A stretch of DNA of 64,000 bases from Actinomycetales bacterium (GCA_016125355.1 WGLX01000003.1:119123-183122), one strand, 5' to 3'; shown: positions 34,646 to 45,869, numbered from the stretch's first letter. Numbers and translations: made by a program. Notes: generated by a model not told the origin, from the letters alone.

Positions 34646-35752
34646 CTAGGCGCGCGCTGCAGCATCCTCGAAGAATCGCAGGTTGTCCGCGAGCCGCGCC
34701 GCGTCCGACCTGGGCACGACAGGATCGTTCACCAGGGACCGACCCACCTCGATCGCCGTCCGATGGTCGCCGCAGAAGTGCGCAGCGAGCGACAGCTCAT
34801 CCCGAATCCGCCACCCGTAGACATCCTCGTCAAGGAAGAGGATGTCGTCTGGTCGAGGCACCGTCGCAGCGGCCTGCGCAAACATCAGCGCTGACCGGAA
34901 CCGGCCGGCGACCCGACTGACCCGGGCAAGGTCGTGCAGTGGCTCGGCGCGCACGGGCCGCATCTCATAGCTGACGAGGTAGGCATCCACGACCTCCGCA
35001 ATGGGGTCGCCGCGGCGTTCCTTGAGGCGGGCCACCTGATGACTGGCGTACCAGGTCTCCTCGGGCCAACCCGGCATCTCCACCCGGCGGGCGTACCATT
35101 CGATCGCCTCGTCGATCTCGCCGGCGTCGCGCAGGCTCTGGGCCAGGTAGAAGGCGTAACGCTCGTTGTTCGGCTCCTTGAGCACCGCCTCGCGGAGCAC
35201 CTCGGCGTCGGCCAGGTACTTGTCCCGCTGCGGGCGCTGATTGCGGGCACTGTCGAAGTGCCCCACGATCGTGGGGCCGTGCAGTTGAGCGATGGTGTGC
35301 GGCTCGGGGCAGTCGGCCACCTCGTGCAGGACCCCGACGTACCGCCACGGCAGCGCCGTGCGCATGAGGGTGGTGAGGAAGAACGACGTTCCCCCGTGAG
35401 TCAGGTGGCGGATCTGTACGCCGTCCGCCATCTGCTCCGGGAAGGCAAACCCCTCCGGCGCGCTCCACACCTCGTCGGCATCGATCACGAGGACGTAGTC
35501 GGCCTTGGCACGGGCGAGCTCCAGTGCTTCGGTCCGGTTGTGGCCGAAGTCCCGCCACGGCCGACTCACCAGCTCTCCCGGGATGCCGGCCATCACCTCG
35601 GTGATGACGTCGGCCGTGCCGTCCTCGCTGCCGGTGTCGACGATCAGCCAGGAGTCGATGACGGGCTTGACGGATTCGAGGCACCGCGCGATGACATGTG
35701 CCTCGTTCTTCACGATCATGCACAAGCACACGGTCGGCCGGTCCACAGCCAT
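34646..35752 (-). CDS. Family 2 glycosyltransferase with TPR-like tail
   Basis: A 368-residue cytosolic glycosyltransferase. The GT-A core has VCLCMIVKNEAHVIARCL, LIVDTGSEDGTADVI, and the DXD-like LVIDADEVW. A helical-repeat region (about 185-360) with YAFYLAQSLRDAGEIDEAIEWYARRVEMPG is TPR-like. It resembles GT2 proteins that modify surface glycans or S-layer-like proteins. ATG at 35752 is chosen because AGGAAGG precedes it by a usual distance. Encoded between two surface protein genes, it could glycosylate one of them, which is an inference. Confidence 0.85.
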   Translation of the reverse strand: MAVDRPTVCLCMIVKNEAHVIARCLESVKPVIDSWLIVDTGSEDGTADVITEVMAGIPGELVSRPWRDFGHNRTEALELARAKADYVLVIDADEVWSAPEGFAFPEQMADGVQIRHLTHGGTSFFLTTLMRTALPWRYVGVLHEVADCPEPHTIAQLHGPTIVGHFDSARNQRPQRDKYLADAEVLREAVLKEPNNERYAFYLAQSLRDAGEIDEAIEWYARRVEMPGWPEETWYASHQVARLKERRGDPIAEVVDAYLVSYEMRPVRAEPLHDLARVSRVAGRFRSALMFAQAAATVPRPDDILFLDEDVYGWRIRDELSLAAHFCGDHRTAIEVGRSLVNDPVVPRSDAARLADNLRFFEDAAARA

Positions 35753-35828
35753 AGCCACCTTCCTGATCGCCCGGGCAGGTCGGGTCGAACCCCTTATCTA
35801 CCAGACGCCGCCGCTCGAAAATGGCTAC

Positions 35829-35852
35829 TGCCCCGACCCGCAGGTCGGGGCA
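35829..35852 (-). terminator. Terminator of the collagen-like protein gene
   Basis: TGCCCCGACC and GGTCGGGGCA form a 10-bp stem with a 4-nt loop (CGCA). Downstream on the minus strand lies a TTTT run. It sits 33 bp 3' of the collagen-like gene's stop codon. Confidence 0.75.
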
Positions 35853-35884
35853 GCAGCCGCATCCTTCGCTCCTGCGGCGACCTC

Positions 35885-38026
<2,142 letters not shown>

Positions 38027-38250
38027 GGGACCCCCTAGGTCACAGTTGAGTGGGAGAGACCCCGAGACGTTCTCGTCAAAGGCGAGGGCAGGTCAAGCCG
38101 ATGGCCCTAGCAACGACCGGTCTGCCCGGGCAATTGACCGGGATCGGGAGGACCGCGAGAGGAACGAGAGCGAAGCGAGAGGGTCTCGCACGCAATAGGC
38201 GCGGGCGCCGGAACGCATCCGGCGCCCGCGCCTCCCCTAGAGTTGCGGTG
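38027..38250. promoter_or_regulatory. Upstream region of the collagen-like gene
   Basis: A 224-bp gap. CAATTGACCGGGATC at 38131-38145 matches the surface-regulon motif with a 2-base insertion. A strong hairpin at 38197-38233 ends the LuxR gene. No other element is clear. Confidence 0.5.
38197..38233 (-). terminator. Terminator of the LuxR regulator gene
   Basis: A perfect 16-bp stem (AGGCGCGGGCGCCGGA with TCCGGCGCCCGCGCCT) and a 5-nt loop, placed 17 bp 3' of the regulator stop codon on the minus strand. Confidence 0.8.
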
Positions 38251-39153
38251 CTACCCCACGTTGGCGTCCAGCATGCCGCGCATGCTGGCCAGCCGCACCG
38301 CCTCCCGGCGACCCCCGACGCCGAAGTACCGATAGATGGCCATGGTCTCCTGGCGCACTGTCGACTCGCTGAAGCCGACTCGCTTGGAGATCTGCGAGTT
38401 GGTCAGACCCTTCGCCATGAGCCCGAGGATGCGCATCTGCCGCTCCGTGAGCGATCCCGGAGCCGCCTTGCGCGCTGCCGCCGGTGCGGGCTCATCGGCG
38501 ATCCCCTCGACGAGCGACAGCGTCGTCACGGGGTAGCCGGCAGCCCGGTCATCGCGCTCGAGGATCGCGGCCGCGCGATCCGATCCGGCGGCCACGCTGG
38601 TCAGGAGGGATAGGTACAGGGCCAGCACGGCAGCCACACCGGTCATGTCGGCACGCAGGGAGTCGACGTCTGGTGCGTCGGTGAGGATGAACTGAATGGC
38701 ACCGACTCGCTGGCTCGGCAGGCTCAACGGCCACACCGACATGGGCTCGTAAGGCGTATCGGCATTGCCGAGCCAGGGATACCGCTCCTCGACGGCATCC
38801 GGCGTCTCGAGGATCACCGGTTCACCGGAGCGCACCGCGTCGCTCATGGGCGAGGAGTCCCACAAGGACAGGGTCTTGAACGGTTCCAGGGCCGGGGGTG
38901 ACATCCCGAACGCGCCCACCGCGTGCAGCGATCCGTCGGCGCCGAACAGGCTCACGACCGCGGCGCGCGGACGATGCGAGTTCAGCAAGTTGAGGACCAG
39001 GTGCTGGCAGATCTGATCGACCGTCGGTCGGGTCATGAGGAACCGGACGATGTCGAGCATCGCCCGCGAGTTCATGAGGTCGTCACGACGACGGAAATGC
39101 TGCGTCGTGCCGGGGTCGGCACTGCGCCGATCCTCGCTGCGACGCTCTTCCAT
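38251..39153 (-). CDS. GAF-LuxR transcriptional regulator
   Basis: A 300-residue regulator without a receiver domain. Residues about 25-190 look like a GAF-type sensor (VRFLMTRPTVDQICQHLVLNLL, RAAVVSLFGADGSLHAVGAFGM). The C-terminal LuxR helix-turn-helix (about 225-290) has LTERQMRILGLMAKGLTNSQISKRVGFSESTVRQ. I start it at the ATG 39153, which has GAGGGAG upstream; longer reads lack one. It lies at the edge of the surface island and its own upstream DNA has several copies of the shared motif, so it is the obvious candidate for the island's regulator. Confidence 0.86.
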   Translation of the reverse strand: MEERRSEDRRSADPGTTQHFRRRDDLMNSRAMLDIVRFLMTRPTVDQICQHLVLNLLNSHRPRAAVVSLFGADGSLHAVGAFGMSPPALEPFKTLSLWDSSPMSDAVRSGEPVILETPDAVEERYPWLGNADTPYEPMSVWPLSLPSQRVGAIQFILTDAPDVDSLRADMTGVAAVLALYLSLLTSVAAGSDRAAAILERDDRAAGYPVTTLSLVEGIADEPAPAAARKAAPGSLTERQMRILGLMAKGLTNSQISKRVGFSESTVRQETMAIYRYFGVGGRREAVRLASMRGMLDANVG

Positions 39154-39483
39154 GACACGCTCCCTCTGCTGCCTCGGCTGTCCCCCGCCGAGGTCCTTCC
39201 GGGCGATCCGTCGATCGTCCGGCCGTGCTGGTGATGACCGGGTGGCCATCCCATTCCCCTGACCGATCACCTGACCGTAGTGGTCAATTGGTCATCTGAC
39301 CGGTCATTGTAGACCCGAGTTATTGACTTCTTGCCCCCACAGTCTCGCATGCTTGGTCATGACCAGTCAAGTCAAATGACTTGACTGGTCAATTGACCGA
39401 TGTCCGGGGCGCTAGCCGAGGTGGGCATCCGGTCAGTCCGCCCTCCGGGGGGCGCCGTTCTTCTGCCCCACTACGCTGCGCGG
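39154..39483. promoter_or_regulatory. 330-bp divergent regulatory region with TGACC/GGTCA cluster
   Basis: Between the LuxR gene and an FAD enzyme gene. It holds CTGACCGATCAC (39259-39270), TGGTCAATTGGTCATCTGAC (39281-39300), CGGTCATTG (39301-39309), AGTCAAGTCA/TGACTTGACT repeats (about 39365-39386) and CAATTGACCGAT (39390-39401), the latter as the palindrome GGTCAATTGACC. The density of half sites suggests cooperative binding. A leaderless promoter of the FAD gene is at the right end. Confidence 0.65.
39472..39483 (+). promoter_or_regulatory. Leaderless promoter -10 box of the FAD enzyme gene
   Basis: TACGCT (39472-39477) followed by 6 nt and the ATG at 39484. Confidence 0.4.
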
Positions 39484-41157
39484 ATGCCGTCCTCGCCACC
39501 GGTCATCGTCGTCGGCGCGGGCCTGTCCGGGCTCGCCTGTGCGTTGGGAGTCGCGCTGGGCGGCGGACGGGCCCTCGTCCTCGAAGCCAGCGACCTCGTC
39601 GGAGGTGCCGCCTCTTACTCCGGGGGAATGGTGTGGGTGGGCGCCAACCATGTCGCCGACCGGGACGGGGTGCACGACAGCCTCGCGTTGGCCGAGGCGT
39701 ACGTGCGCGAGCTGACGCATGACCACCCGGAGCTGCTCGACGAGGCGGCGATGGAGCGCTGGCTCACCGTCGCACCTGAGGCCATGCGCTACTGGGAGGA
39801 CGTGGGCGCGGTCCGCTGGGAGGTGATCCCGGACCTCGCCGACTACCACTCCCAGGCGGCCGGCGCTCTCGAGGTGGGCCGCTACCTGACCAGTGCGGTC
39901 ATCGACGGCTCCGAGCTGGGCGAGTGGCGGGATCGGCTGCGGGTCAGCCCGCACTTCCCGGTCGGAACGACCTACGCGGAGATGCACATCAAGGGCCGCC
40001 GGTCCTCGCGCCTCGAGCACGGGGAGAACTCCGAGGAGTACGGCCTCGCCCAGCACGGGGGCGTCCCCGCTTTCGGCAAGACTGACACCGCCGCGGCAAC
40101 GCGCAGCGACGCCGACCCGCTCACCTTCGGCACGGGGGTCGTGGCCTCCTTCCTCGCCCGTGCCCTTCGCGAACCGGGAGTCGAGATCCGGCTGGCGGCC
40201 CGTGTCTCCGGGCTGCTGACCGATGATGCGGGCGCCGTCATCGGTGTCGAGGCTGATACGCCGGAGGGACCGCAGGAGTTCCACGGCCCTGTGGTCTTGG
40301 CCACCAGCACCTACGACTGGGACGCCGAGCTGGTGCGCGACTTCCTCGGCCTCGAACCCGAGGATTTCAGTAGCCTGGCCCCCACCTCGGTGCGCGGCGA
40401 CGGGATCCGCCTCGCCCGGCAGGCCGGTGCCGCGACCGCACGTGTCCCGGCGACCCACGTACCGATCGTGCCGGGCTGGCGCTCGCGCTCCGAGACCGGT
40501 GTGTCCAACGGCCCGGAGTACGCACTCCCCCACTGCCTCATGGTCGATGCCACGGGGCGGCGTTTCTGTGACGACTCCTACTGGGTCAGCATCGTGAGCG
40601 GCGCCCTTGCTCCGGACGATCGCCACCTGCCGTTCTTCCTGATCTGGGACGAGCAGCACCATCGGAAGTACGGACTCGGCCTGACGCCTCCCGGGGGCGA
40701 GTACCCGGTGGAGTTCGTCCGCAGGGCCGACGACCTCCGTGCACTGGGCACCGCACTCGGCATCGACGGAGATCAGCTCGCTCAGACGGTGACCCGGTTC
40801 AACGACGGCGCGGTACGGGGCGAGGATCCGGACTTCGGCCGCGGGAGCGTGCCTTTCGTCCAGCGGTTCGCGGGAGATCCCCAGCACGAGCCGAACCCGG
40901 TGCTCGGACCGCTGTCCGAGCCGCCGTTCTACGGCACCCGCCTGCTGTTCGTGGGCACCGGCATCGGCTCCAGCGGCGTGCTCGCCGACGGCGACGGGCA
41001 CGTGCTCGACGACAACGGAGCCATCATCCCCGGCCTGTACGCCGCCGGGTCGGTGGCCGCGCTGACGACCACCGGCAGCGGGTACAACTCCGGCTTCGCC
41101 CTCGGCCGAGGGCTCACCGTTGCCTACCTCATCGCCGACGAGCTCACCACCGCCTGA
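39484..41157 (+). CDS. FAD-dependent oxidoreductase (3-ketosteroid dehydrogenase / fumarate reductase type)
   Basis: A 557-residue flavoprotein. The N-terminal VIVVGAGLSGLACALGVALGGG is the FAD-binding Rossmann motif, EASDLVGGAASYSGGMVWVG follows, and the C-terminal YAAGSVAAL-TTTGSGYNSGFALGRGLTVAYL contains the second FAD contact. The closest families are 3-ketosteroid delta-dehydrogenases and fumarate-reductase-like enzymes. The substrate is unknown. The ATG at 39484 lies 6 nt after a -10 box, which is better supported than the longer in-frame start. Confidence 0.82.
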   Translation: MPSSPPVIVVGAGLSGLACALGVALGGGRALVLEASDLVGGAASYSGGMVWVGANHVADRDGVHDSLALAEAYVRELTHDHPELLDEAAMERWLTVAPEAMRYWEDVGAVRWEVIPDLADYHSQAAGALEVGRYLTSAVIDGSELGEWRDRLRVSPHFPVGTTYAEMHIKGRRSSRLEHGENSEEYGLAQHGGVPAFGKTDTAAATRSDADPLTFGTGVVASFLARALREPGVEIRLAARVSGLLTDDAGAVIGVEADTPEGPQEFHGPVVLATSTYDWDAELVRDFLGLEPEDFSSLAPTSVRGDGIRLARQAGAATARVPATHVPIVPGWRSRSETGVSNGPEYALPHCLMVDATGRRFCDDSYWVSIVSGALAPDDRHLPFFLIWDEQHHRKYGLGLTPPGGEYPVEFVRRADDLRALGTALGIDGDQLAQTVTRFNDGAVRGEDPDFGRGSVPFVQRFAGDPQHEPNPVLGPLSEPPFYGTRLLFVGTGIGSSGVLADGDGHVLDDNGAIIPGLYAAGSVAALTTTGSGYNSGFALGRGLTVAYLIADELTTA

Positions 41158-41174
41158 CCAGCACGCGGCTGACG

Positions 41175-41187
41175 TATCCTCGTCGCG
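41175..41187 (+). promoter_or_regulatory. Promoter -10 box of the subtilisin gene
   Basis: TATCCT at 41175-41180, about 40 bp before the ATG at 41220. No clear -35 box. Confidence 0.35.
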
Positions 41188-41219
41188 GTGAGACGGGGTT
41201 GAGCGTTCGGGGGTCGGAC

Positions 41220-44126
41220 ATGGCAGGCAGGTGGATCGCCGCGGCGATCACGTCGATCGCCCTCGCCGTGGCCGCCGCGCCCTCGCCTCCTGCTCAGGCC
41301 CTCGCCCCCGCCACGTCTACAGGGTCGGGCGACCAGATCACCGAGCTGATCGTCTCCTACAAAGCCGGTGTGACGCCGTCCGAGGCGCCCGGTATCGCCA
41401 CCGGTGATGCGGCCGTCGCCGCCGACGTGACCCTCGAGACAGGGGACGACATCGGCTTCGGCTTCCGCACCGTCAGGCTCAGCGCCCCCGTATCCGAGGC
41501 CGAGGCGCAGCGGCTTGCCACGGCGCTCTCGAAAGCGTCGGGAGTCGCGCACGCAGAGCCCAACAGCATCGTGACGCTGACCGCGAGCCAGGATCCTGCG
41601 CCGTCCTGGGGCCTCGACCGCATCGATCAGGCGAATCTCCCGCTGAGCAGCTCCTACACCTACCCGGACGCATCCACCGGCGCCGGCGTCACGGCGTACG
41701 TGATCGACACCGGCATCAAGGCCGGCCACGCCGACTTCGGCGCCCGCCTCAAGGCCGGCTACTACGTCCCCAACACCAATCCGACCACGCCCAGCGCCGG
41801 CGAGGCGCTGACCAGCTCGGATGACTGCAACGGGCACGGCACCCACGTGGCCGGGATCATCGGGGGAACCACCTACGGCGTGGCGAAGGCCGTCGACCTC
41901 GTTCCGGTGCGCGTCTTCGGTTGCACCGGCTCGACCACGATCGAGGCCATCGTCGCCGGGATCAACTGGGTCACGAGCAACCATGCCGCGAACACGCCCG
42001 CGGTCGCCAACATGAGCCTGCGCAGCGGCGCGAGCACCGCCCTCGACACGGCCGTTCAAGCACTCATCGACGACGGGGTCACGGTGGTCGTGGCCTCGGG
42101 CAACGACGCGTCCAACTCGTGCAACTACAGCCCTGCACGGGTGCCCGCCGCGATCACCGTCAACGCCTCCGACAGCGCGGACGCCGCTGCCTCCTTCACC
42201 AACTACGGCTCGTGCTCCGACCTCTACGCCCCCGGCGTGGACATCACGTCGGACTGGAACACCTCCACAACCGCCACGAACATCGCCAGCGGCACGTCGA
42301 TGGCCTCGCCCCACGTGGCCGGCGCCGTCGCCCGGTACCTGCAGGCCCACGCCTCGGACAGTCCCGCCCAGGTCCAGGCCGCGATCCTGGCCGCCGCCAC
42401 TCCGGTCACCTTCGCCCCCGCGTCGTCGGATCCCGACCTCCTCCTCTTCGCATCACCCGGCGCGGCCACCGCGCCGGGAGCCCCAACGGGCGTCGCGGCC
42501 GGTGCGGCGACGGCAGCCGCTGATGTCTCGTGGTCGGCACCGGCGTCGGACGGCGGCGCCGCGATCACCGGCTACACCGCCTCGGCGTACGCCACATCGT
42601 CCGGCGGAGCCGCGGTCGCCACCTGCACCACCTCGACCCTGTCGTGCACCATTGCCGGTCTGGCGGGCGGCACCGCCTACTACGTCGAGGTCGTCGCCAC
42701 GAACAGCCAGGGGGATGGCCCAGCCTCGTCGCCGCGCTCGCCGGTCACCCCGAGTGCAGCCAGCGCGCCTTCGGCGCCGCTGTCCGTGGCCGCTGCGTCG
42801 GGCAACACGACCGCGGAGATCTCGTGGTCGGCACCGACGTCCGACGGTGGCACCGCCATCACCGGCTACACCGCGTTGGCGTACGCCGCGGCCAGCGGCG
42901 GCTCCCCGGTCCGCACCTGCACCACGTCGTCACTGACCTGCACCATCACCGGCCTGACGAACGGAACGACCTACTACATCGACGTCAAGGCGAGCAACGA
43001 CTCCAACGCCACGTTCGGTGCCGCATCCTCGCCTCGCGTGAGCGTGACGCCTCGCACCGTGCCGTCGGCACCGACGAGCGTCTCGGCGACAGCCGGCCAG
43101 GAGCAGACGGCCGTGACGTGGACCGCCTCGGCCAGCAGCGGGGGCAGTCCGATCACCACCTACGTGGCCCAGGCGTGGACGGCCGCGTCGGGCGGCACCC
43201 GTGCCGCGACCTGCGAGCCTGTCGTGCCGACGGGCCTGGGGTGCACGATCACCGGGCTGACCGGGGGCACGCCCTACTACGTCGACGTCATTTCGAGGAA
43301 TGCCGCGGGTGACAGCACCGCCTCCTCACCCCGCGTGGCCGTGATGCCCACGACGGCACCGTCCGGCGGGGGCGGAGGCGGAGGCGGCTCCAGCAGCAGC
43401 GGCGGCCCCTCGGACGGCGGGGGCGGAGGCGGCTCTATCTGGACCGTCAAGGAGGTGCGTCCCTCCTTCGGCTCGACTGCGGGCGGAGACACGATCCTGG
43501 TCCTCGGGTGGGGCTTCACGGGAGCGACGGGGGTCTCGGTCGGCGGCCGACTGGCGCCGTCGTTCACCCTCATCAACGACGCGACGATCCAGATCGTGAC
43601 GCCGCCGGGCACGGTGGGCTGGCAGGAGCTTCGCGTGTGGCTGCCGAACGGGTCCGTGCCCGCTGGGTTCGAGTACCGCGACATCCCGGCGGCCAGCGGG
43701 CCGGGCGCGTCTGTCCCGACGACGCCTGCCCCGCCCGCGCAGTCCGTTCCCGGTGGCGCCGGGGGGACCCGCGTACCCGTCGGTCCGGCAAGCAGCCCGA
43801 TCCTGAAGGCCACGGCCGCCGAAACGGCCGCAGCAGACGTGCTGAGGGTGCGCCAGGCCGTGGCGACCCGAGCCAGCAGGGCTCCCCGCGTGCGGCTGGA
43901 TGCGGACACCGTGGTCCACCTCGGTGTTCGCGGCCTGGCGAAGGCCTCGCGGATCGCGGTCCAGGTCCGCATCGGCAACCGGTACGTCCCCCTGGGGAGG
44001 GTCCGCTCGAGCACGGCGGGGCGCGCGACGCTGCCGGGCTTCGTGGCCACGGAGCCCGGCTCGTACCGGCTGCGCCTCAAGGCGGCGGGGACCCCCAACC
44101 GGTACCTGACGCTGCAGGTCCGCTGA
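41220..44126 (+). CDS. Secreted subtilisin-like protease with fibronectin III and IPT domains
   Basis: A 968-residue exported protein. Signal peptide about 1-27 (ending PAQA), I9-type prodomain (40-122), then an S8 catalytic domain with D163 in VIDTGIKAGH, H206 in NGHGTHVAG, oxyanion Asn in ASGNDAS and S360 in SGTSMASPH. Three fibronectin III repeats (about 415-715, each with an ISWSAPxSDGG type start and TCTISGL-like ends), a Gly/Ser hinge, an IPT/TIG domain (KEVRPSFGSTAGGDTILVLGWGF) and a C-terminal region rich in beta strands follow. The protease probably degrades proteins outside the cell; the extra domains may bind the cell wall. Confidence 0.9.
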   Translation: MAGRWIAAAITSIALAVAAAPSPPAQALAPATSTGSGDQITELIVSYKAGVTPSEAPGIATGDAAVAADVTLETGDDIGFGFRTVRLSAPVSEAEAQRLATALSKASGVAHAEPNSIVTLTASQDPAPSWGLDRIDQANLPLSSSYTYPDASTGAGVTAYVIDTGIKAGHADFGARLKAGYYVPNTNPTTPSAGEALTSSDDCNGHGTHVAGIIGGTTYGVAKAVDLVPVRVFGCTGSTTIEAIVAGINWVTSNHAANTPAVANMSLRSGASTALDTAVQALIDDGVTVVVASGNDASNSCNYSPARVPAAITVNASDSADAAASFTNYGSCSDLYAPGVDITSDWNTSTTATNIASGTSMASPHVAGAVARYLQAHASDSPAQVQAAILAAATPVTFAPASSDPDLLLFASPGAATAPGAPTGVAAGAATAAADVSWSAPASDGGAAITGYTASAYATSSGGAAVATCTTSTLSCTIAGLAGGTAYYVEVVATNSQGDGPASSPRSPVTPSAASAPSAPLSVAAASGNTTAEISWSAPTSDGGTAITGYTALAYAAASGGSPVRTCTTSSLTCTITGLTNGTTYYIDVKASNDSNATFGAASSPRVSVTPRTVPSAPTSVSATAGQEQTAVTWTASASSGGSPITTYVAQAWTAASGGTRAATCEPVVPTGLGCTITGLTGGTPYYVDVISRNAAGDSTASSPRVAVMPTTAPSGGGGGGGGSSSSGGPSDGGGGGGSIWTVKEVRPSFGSTAGGDTILVLGWGFTGATGVSVGGRLAPSFTLINDATIQIVTPPGTVGWQELRVWLPNGSVPAGFEYRDIPAASGPGASVPTTPAPPAQSVPGGAGGTRVPVGPASSPILKATAAETAAADVLRVRQAVATRASRAPRVRLDADTVVHLGVRGLAKASRIAVQVRIGNRYVPLGRVRSSTAGRATLPGFVATEPGSYRLRLKAAGTPNRYLTLQVR

Positions 44127-44150
44127 CCGGCATCGCGGCGCGGGAGCGGA

Positions 44151-44162
44151 TAGCGTCCGGGG
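44151..44162 (+). promoter_or_regulatory. Leaderless promoter -10 box of tnaA
   Basis: TAGCGT (44151-44156), 6 nt, then ATG at 44163, with no ribosome-binding site. Confidence 0.5.
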
Positions 44163-45536
44163 ATGGAGTTCTCCACGATCTTCGAGCCGTTCCGCATCCA
44201 CTCCGTCGAGCCCATCCGGCTGACCACGCCTGACGAGCGGCGCGCGGCCCTCGAGGAGGCCCACTTCAACCTGTTCTCACTGCGCTCCCGCGACGTCATG
44301 ATCGACCTGCTGACCGACTCGGGCACCGGTGCCATGAGTCGCGACCAGTGGGCGGCGATCCAGCACGGCGACGAGTCCTACGCCGGCTCCCCGTCATGGG
44401 AGCTGTTCAAGGAGGCCGTGCAGGAGATGTTCCCCTTCCGCCACGTGATCCCCACGCATCAGGGGCGGGCCGCCGAGAAGATCCTGTTCGCGATGCTCGG
44501 GGGCCCGGACAAGGTGATCCCCAGCAACACCCACTTCGACACCACCCGCGCGAACATCGAGTTCACGGGGGCCCAGGCGGTCGATCTCGTCATCGACGAG
44601 GGGCGCGACCCGGCGTCCCGCCACCCGTTCAAGGGCAATCTCGATCCGGTGAAGCTGGAGCGGTTCCTGACCGAGCACGGACGGGACCACGTGCCGGTCA
44701 TCATGCTCACCGTCACGAACAACTCGGGCGGCGGCCAGCCGGTCAGCCTGCAGAACATCCGCGATATCCGCGACATCTCGCTGGCCTGGGGCATCCCGCT
44801 GTTCCTGGACGCGTGCCGGTACGCCGAGAACGCGTGGTTCATCCGAACCCGAGAGCCAGGGCAGGGTCACCGGGAGGTGTCGGACATCGTGCGCGAGATG
44901 GCGTCACTGGCCGATGGCATGACGATGAGCGCCAAGAAGGATCCGCTCGGCAACATCGGCGGCTGGTTGGCCATGAACGACGACGAGCTCGCCGCGCAGG
45001 CGCGCACCCTGCTGGTGCTGACCGAGGGGTTCCCCACCTATGGCGGGCTGGCCGGCCGCGACCTCGAGGCGCTGGCGGTCGGGATCCACGAGTCGGTCTC
45101 GCACGACTACCTGCAGTACCGGATCCGCTCCACCGCCTACGTCGCCGAGTCGCTCGCCGACAGTGGCATCCCGGTCGTGCAGCCGCCCGGCGGCCACGCC
45201 GTGTACATCGACGCGAAGGCGATGCTGCCCCACATCCCGCCCCTGGAGTACCCGGGCCAGGCTCTGGCGGTCGCCCTCTACGAGACCGGGGGCGTGCGCG
45301 GGTGCGAGATCGGCTCGGTGATGTTCGGCCGGCAGCCCGACGGCAGCGAGCAGGCATCGGCCATGGAACTGGTGCGGCTGGCTATCCCCCGTCGCACCTA
45401 CACGCAGAGCCACATGGACTACGTCATCGAGGTCTGCCAGCGGGTCGCCGAGCAGGCAACCGACCTGCGGGGCTTCCGCATCGTCCGCGAGCCACCGGCC
45501 CTACGGCACTTCACCGCCGACTTTGAGCCCGTCTAG
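44163..45536 (+). CDS. tnaA: Tryptophanase (beta-eliminating lyase)
   Basis: Splits tryptophan into indole, pyruvate and ammonia with PLP. The 457-residue sequence has THQGRAAEKILFAML (98-112), DACRYAENAWFI (217-228) and the PLP lysine K259 in MSAKKDPLGNIGG. The tail EIGSVMFGRQPDG and RRTYTQSHMDYVIEV resembles tryptophanase, while the NIGG after the lysine is more like tyrosine phenol-lyase. I call it tryptophanase but do not exclude a tyrosine phenol-lyase, which would release phenol, a possible link to the phenol cluster starting 4 kb on. A perfect terminator follows. Confidence 0.82.
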   Translation: MEFSTIFEPFRIHSVEPIRLTTPDERRAALEEAHFNLFSLRSRDVMIDLLTDSGTGAMSRDQWAAIQHGDESYAGSPSWELFKEAVQEMFPFRHVIPTHQGRAAEKILFAMLGGPDKVIPSNTHFDTTRANIEFTGAQAVDLVIDEGRDPASRHPFKGNLDPVKLERFLTEHGRDHVPVIMLTVTNNSGGGQPVSLQNIRDIRDISLAWGIPLFLDACRYAENAWFIRTREPGQGHREVSDIVREMASLADGMTMSAKKDPLGNIGGWLAMNDDELAAQARTLLVLTEGFPTYGGLAGRDLEALAVGIHESVSHDYLQYRIRSTAYVAESLADSGIPVVQPPGGHAVYIDAKAMLPHIPPLEYPGQALAVALYETGGVRGCEIGSVMFGRQPDGSEQASAMELVRLAIPRRTYTQSHMDYVIEVCQRVAEQATDLRGFRIVREPPALRHFTADFEPV

Positions 45537-45549
45537 CCCCCGCGCTCAA

Positions 45550-45610
45550 CGAAATCCCACGCCCGGCGTCACAACGGGGTCCCGCTTGTGACGCCGGGCG
45601 TGGGATTTCG
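45550..45610. terminator. Perfect 25-bp terminator hairpin
   Basis: Stem 45550-45574 and 45586-45610 are exact complements (start CGAAATCCCACGCCC), and the 11-nt loop CGGGGTCCCGC is itself self-complementary. It lies between convergent tnaA and the nonapeptide-repeat gene and ends in GTGGGATTTCG. Likely bidirectional. Confidence 0.88.
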
Positions 45611-45617
45611 TGTGGTG

Positions 45618-45869
45618 TCAGCCGCGGTGGCGTAGCCGGTTGGTCCCGTGGGTCATGACACCGAAGAGGGAGAGCGAGGACATGATCGAGGCGGCGCTCG
45701 CGAACGAGGCGATCGACAGGACGCTCGCGAACGACCCGATCGACCCGACGGACAGGGCCGAGCCCACCGACCCGATCGACAGCACCGAGTTCCTCGACCC
45801 GATGGACAGCAGCGAATTGGTGGAGCCCAGGCTCCACTTCGACGTGCTGCCAGCGGGTGCGCCCATCAC
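45618..45869 (-). CDS. Nonapeptide-repeat small protein
   Basis: An 83-residue protein with six tandem nine-residue units at residues 18-71: NSLLSIGSR, NSVLSIGSV, GSALSVGSI, GSFASVLSI, ASFASAASI and MSSLSLFGV. Ser, Gly and small hydrophobics alternate, which suggests a narrow beta-solenoid or a glycine-zipper membrane segment. The ATG overlaps the dehydrogenase stop by 4 nt (ATGA on the minus strand), so it is translated with that enzyme. I do not know its function; similar serine/glycine-repeat proteins occur in actinomycetes without a described role. Confidence 0.75.
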   Translation of the reverse strand: MMGAPAGSTSKWSLGSTNSLLSIGSRNSVLSIGSVGSALSVGSIGSFASVLSIASFASAASIMSSLSLFGVMTHGTNRLRHRG

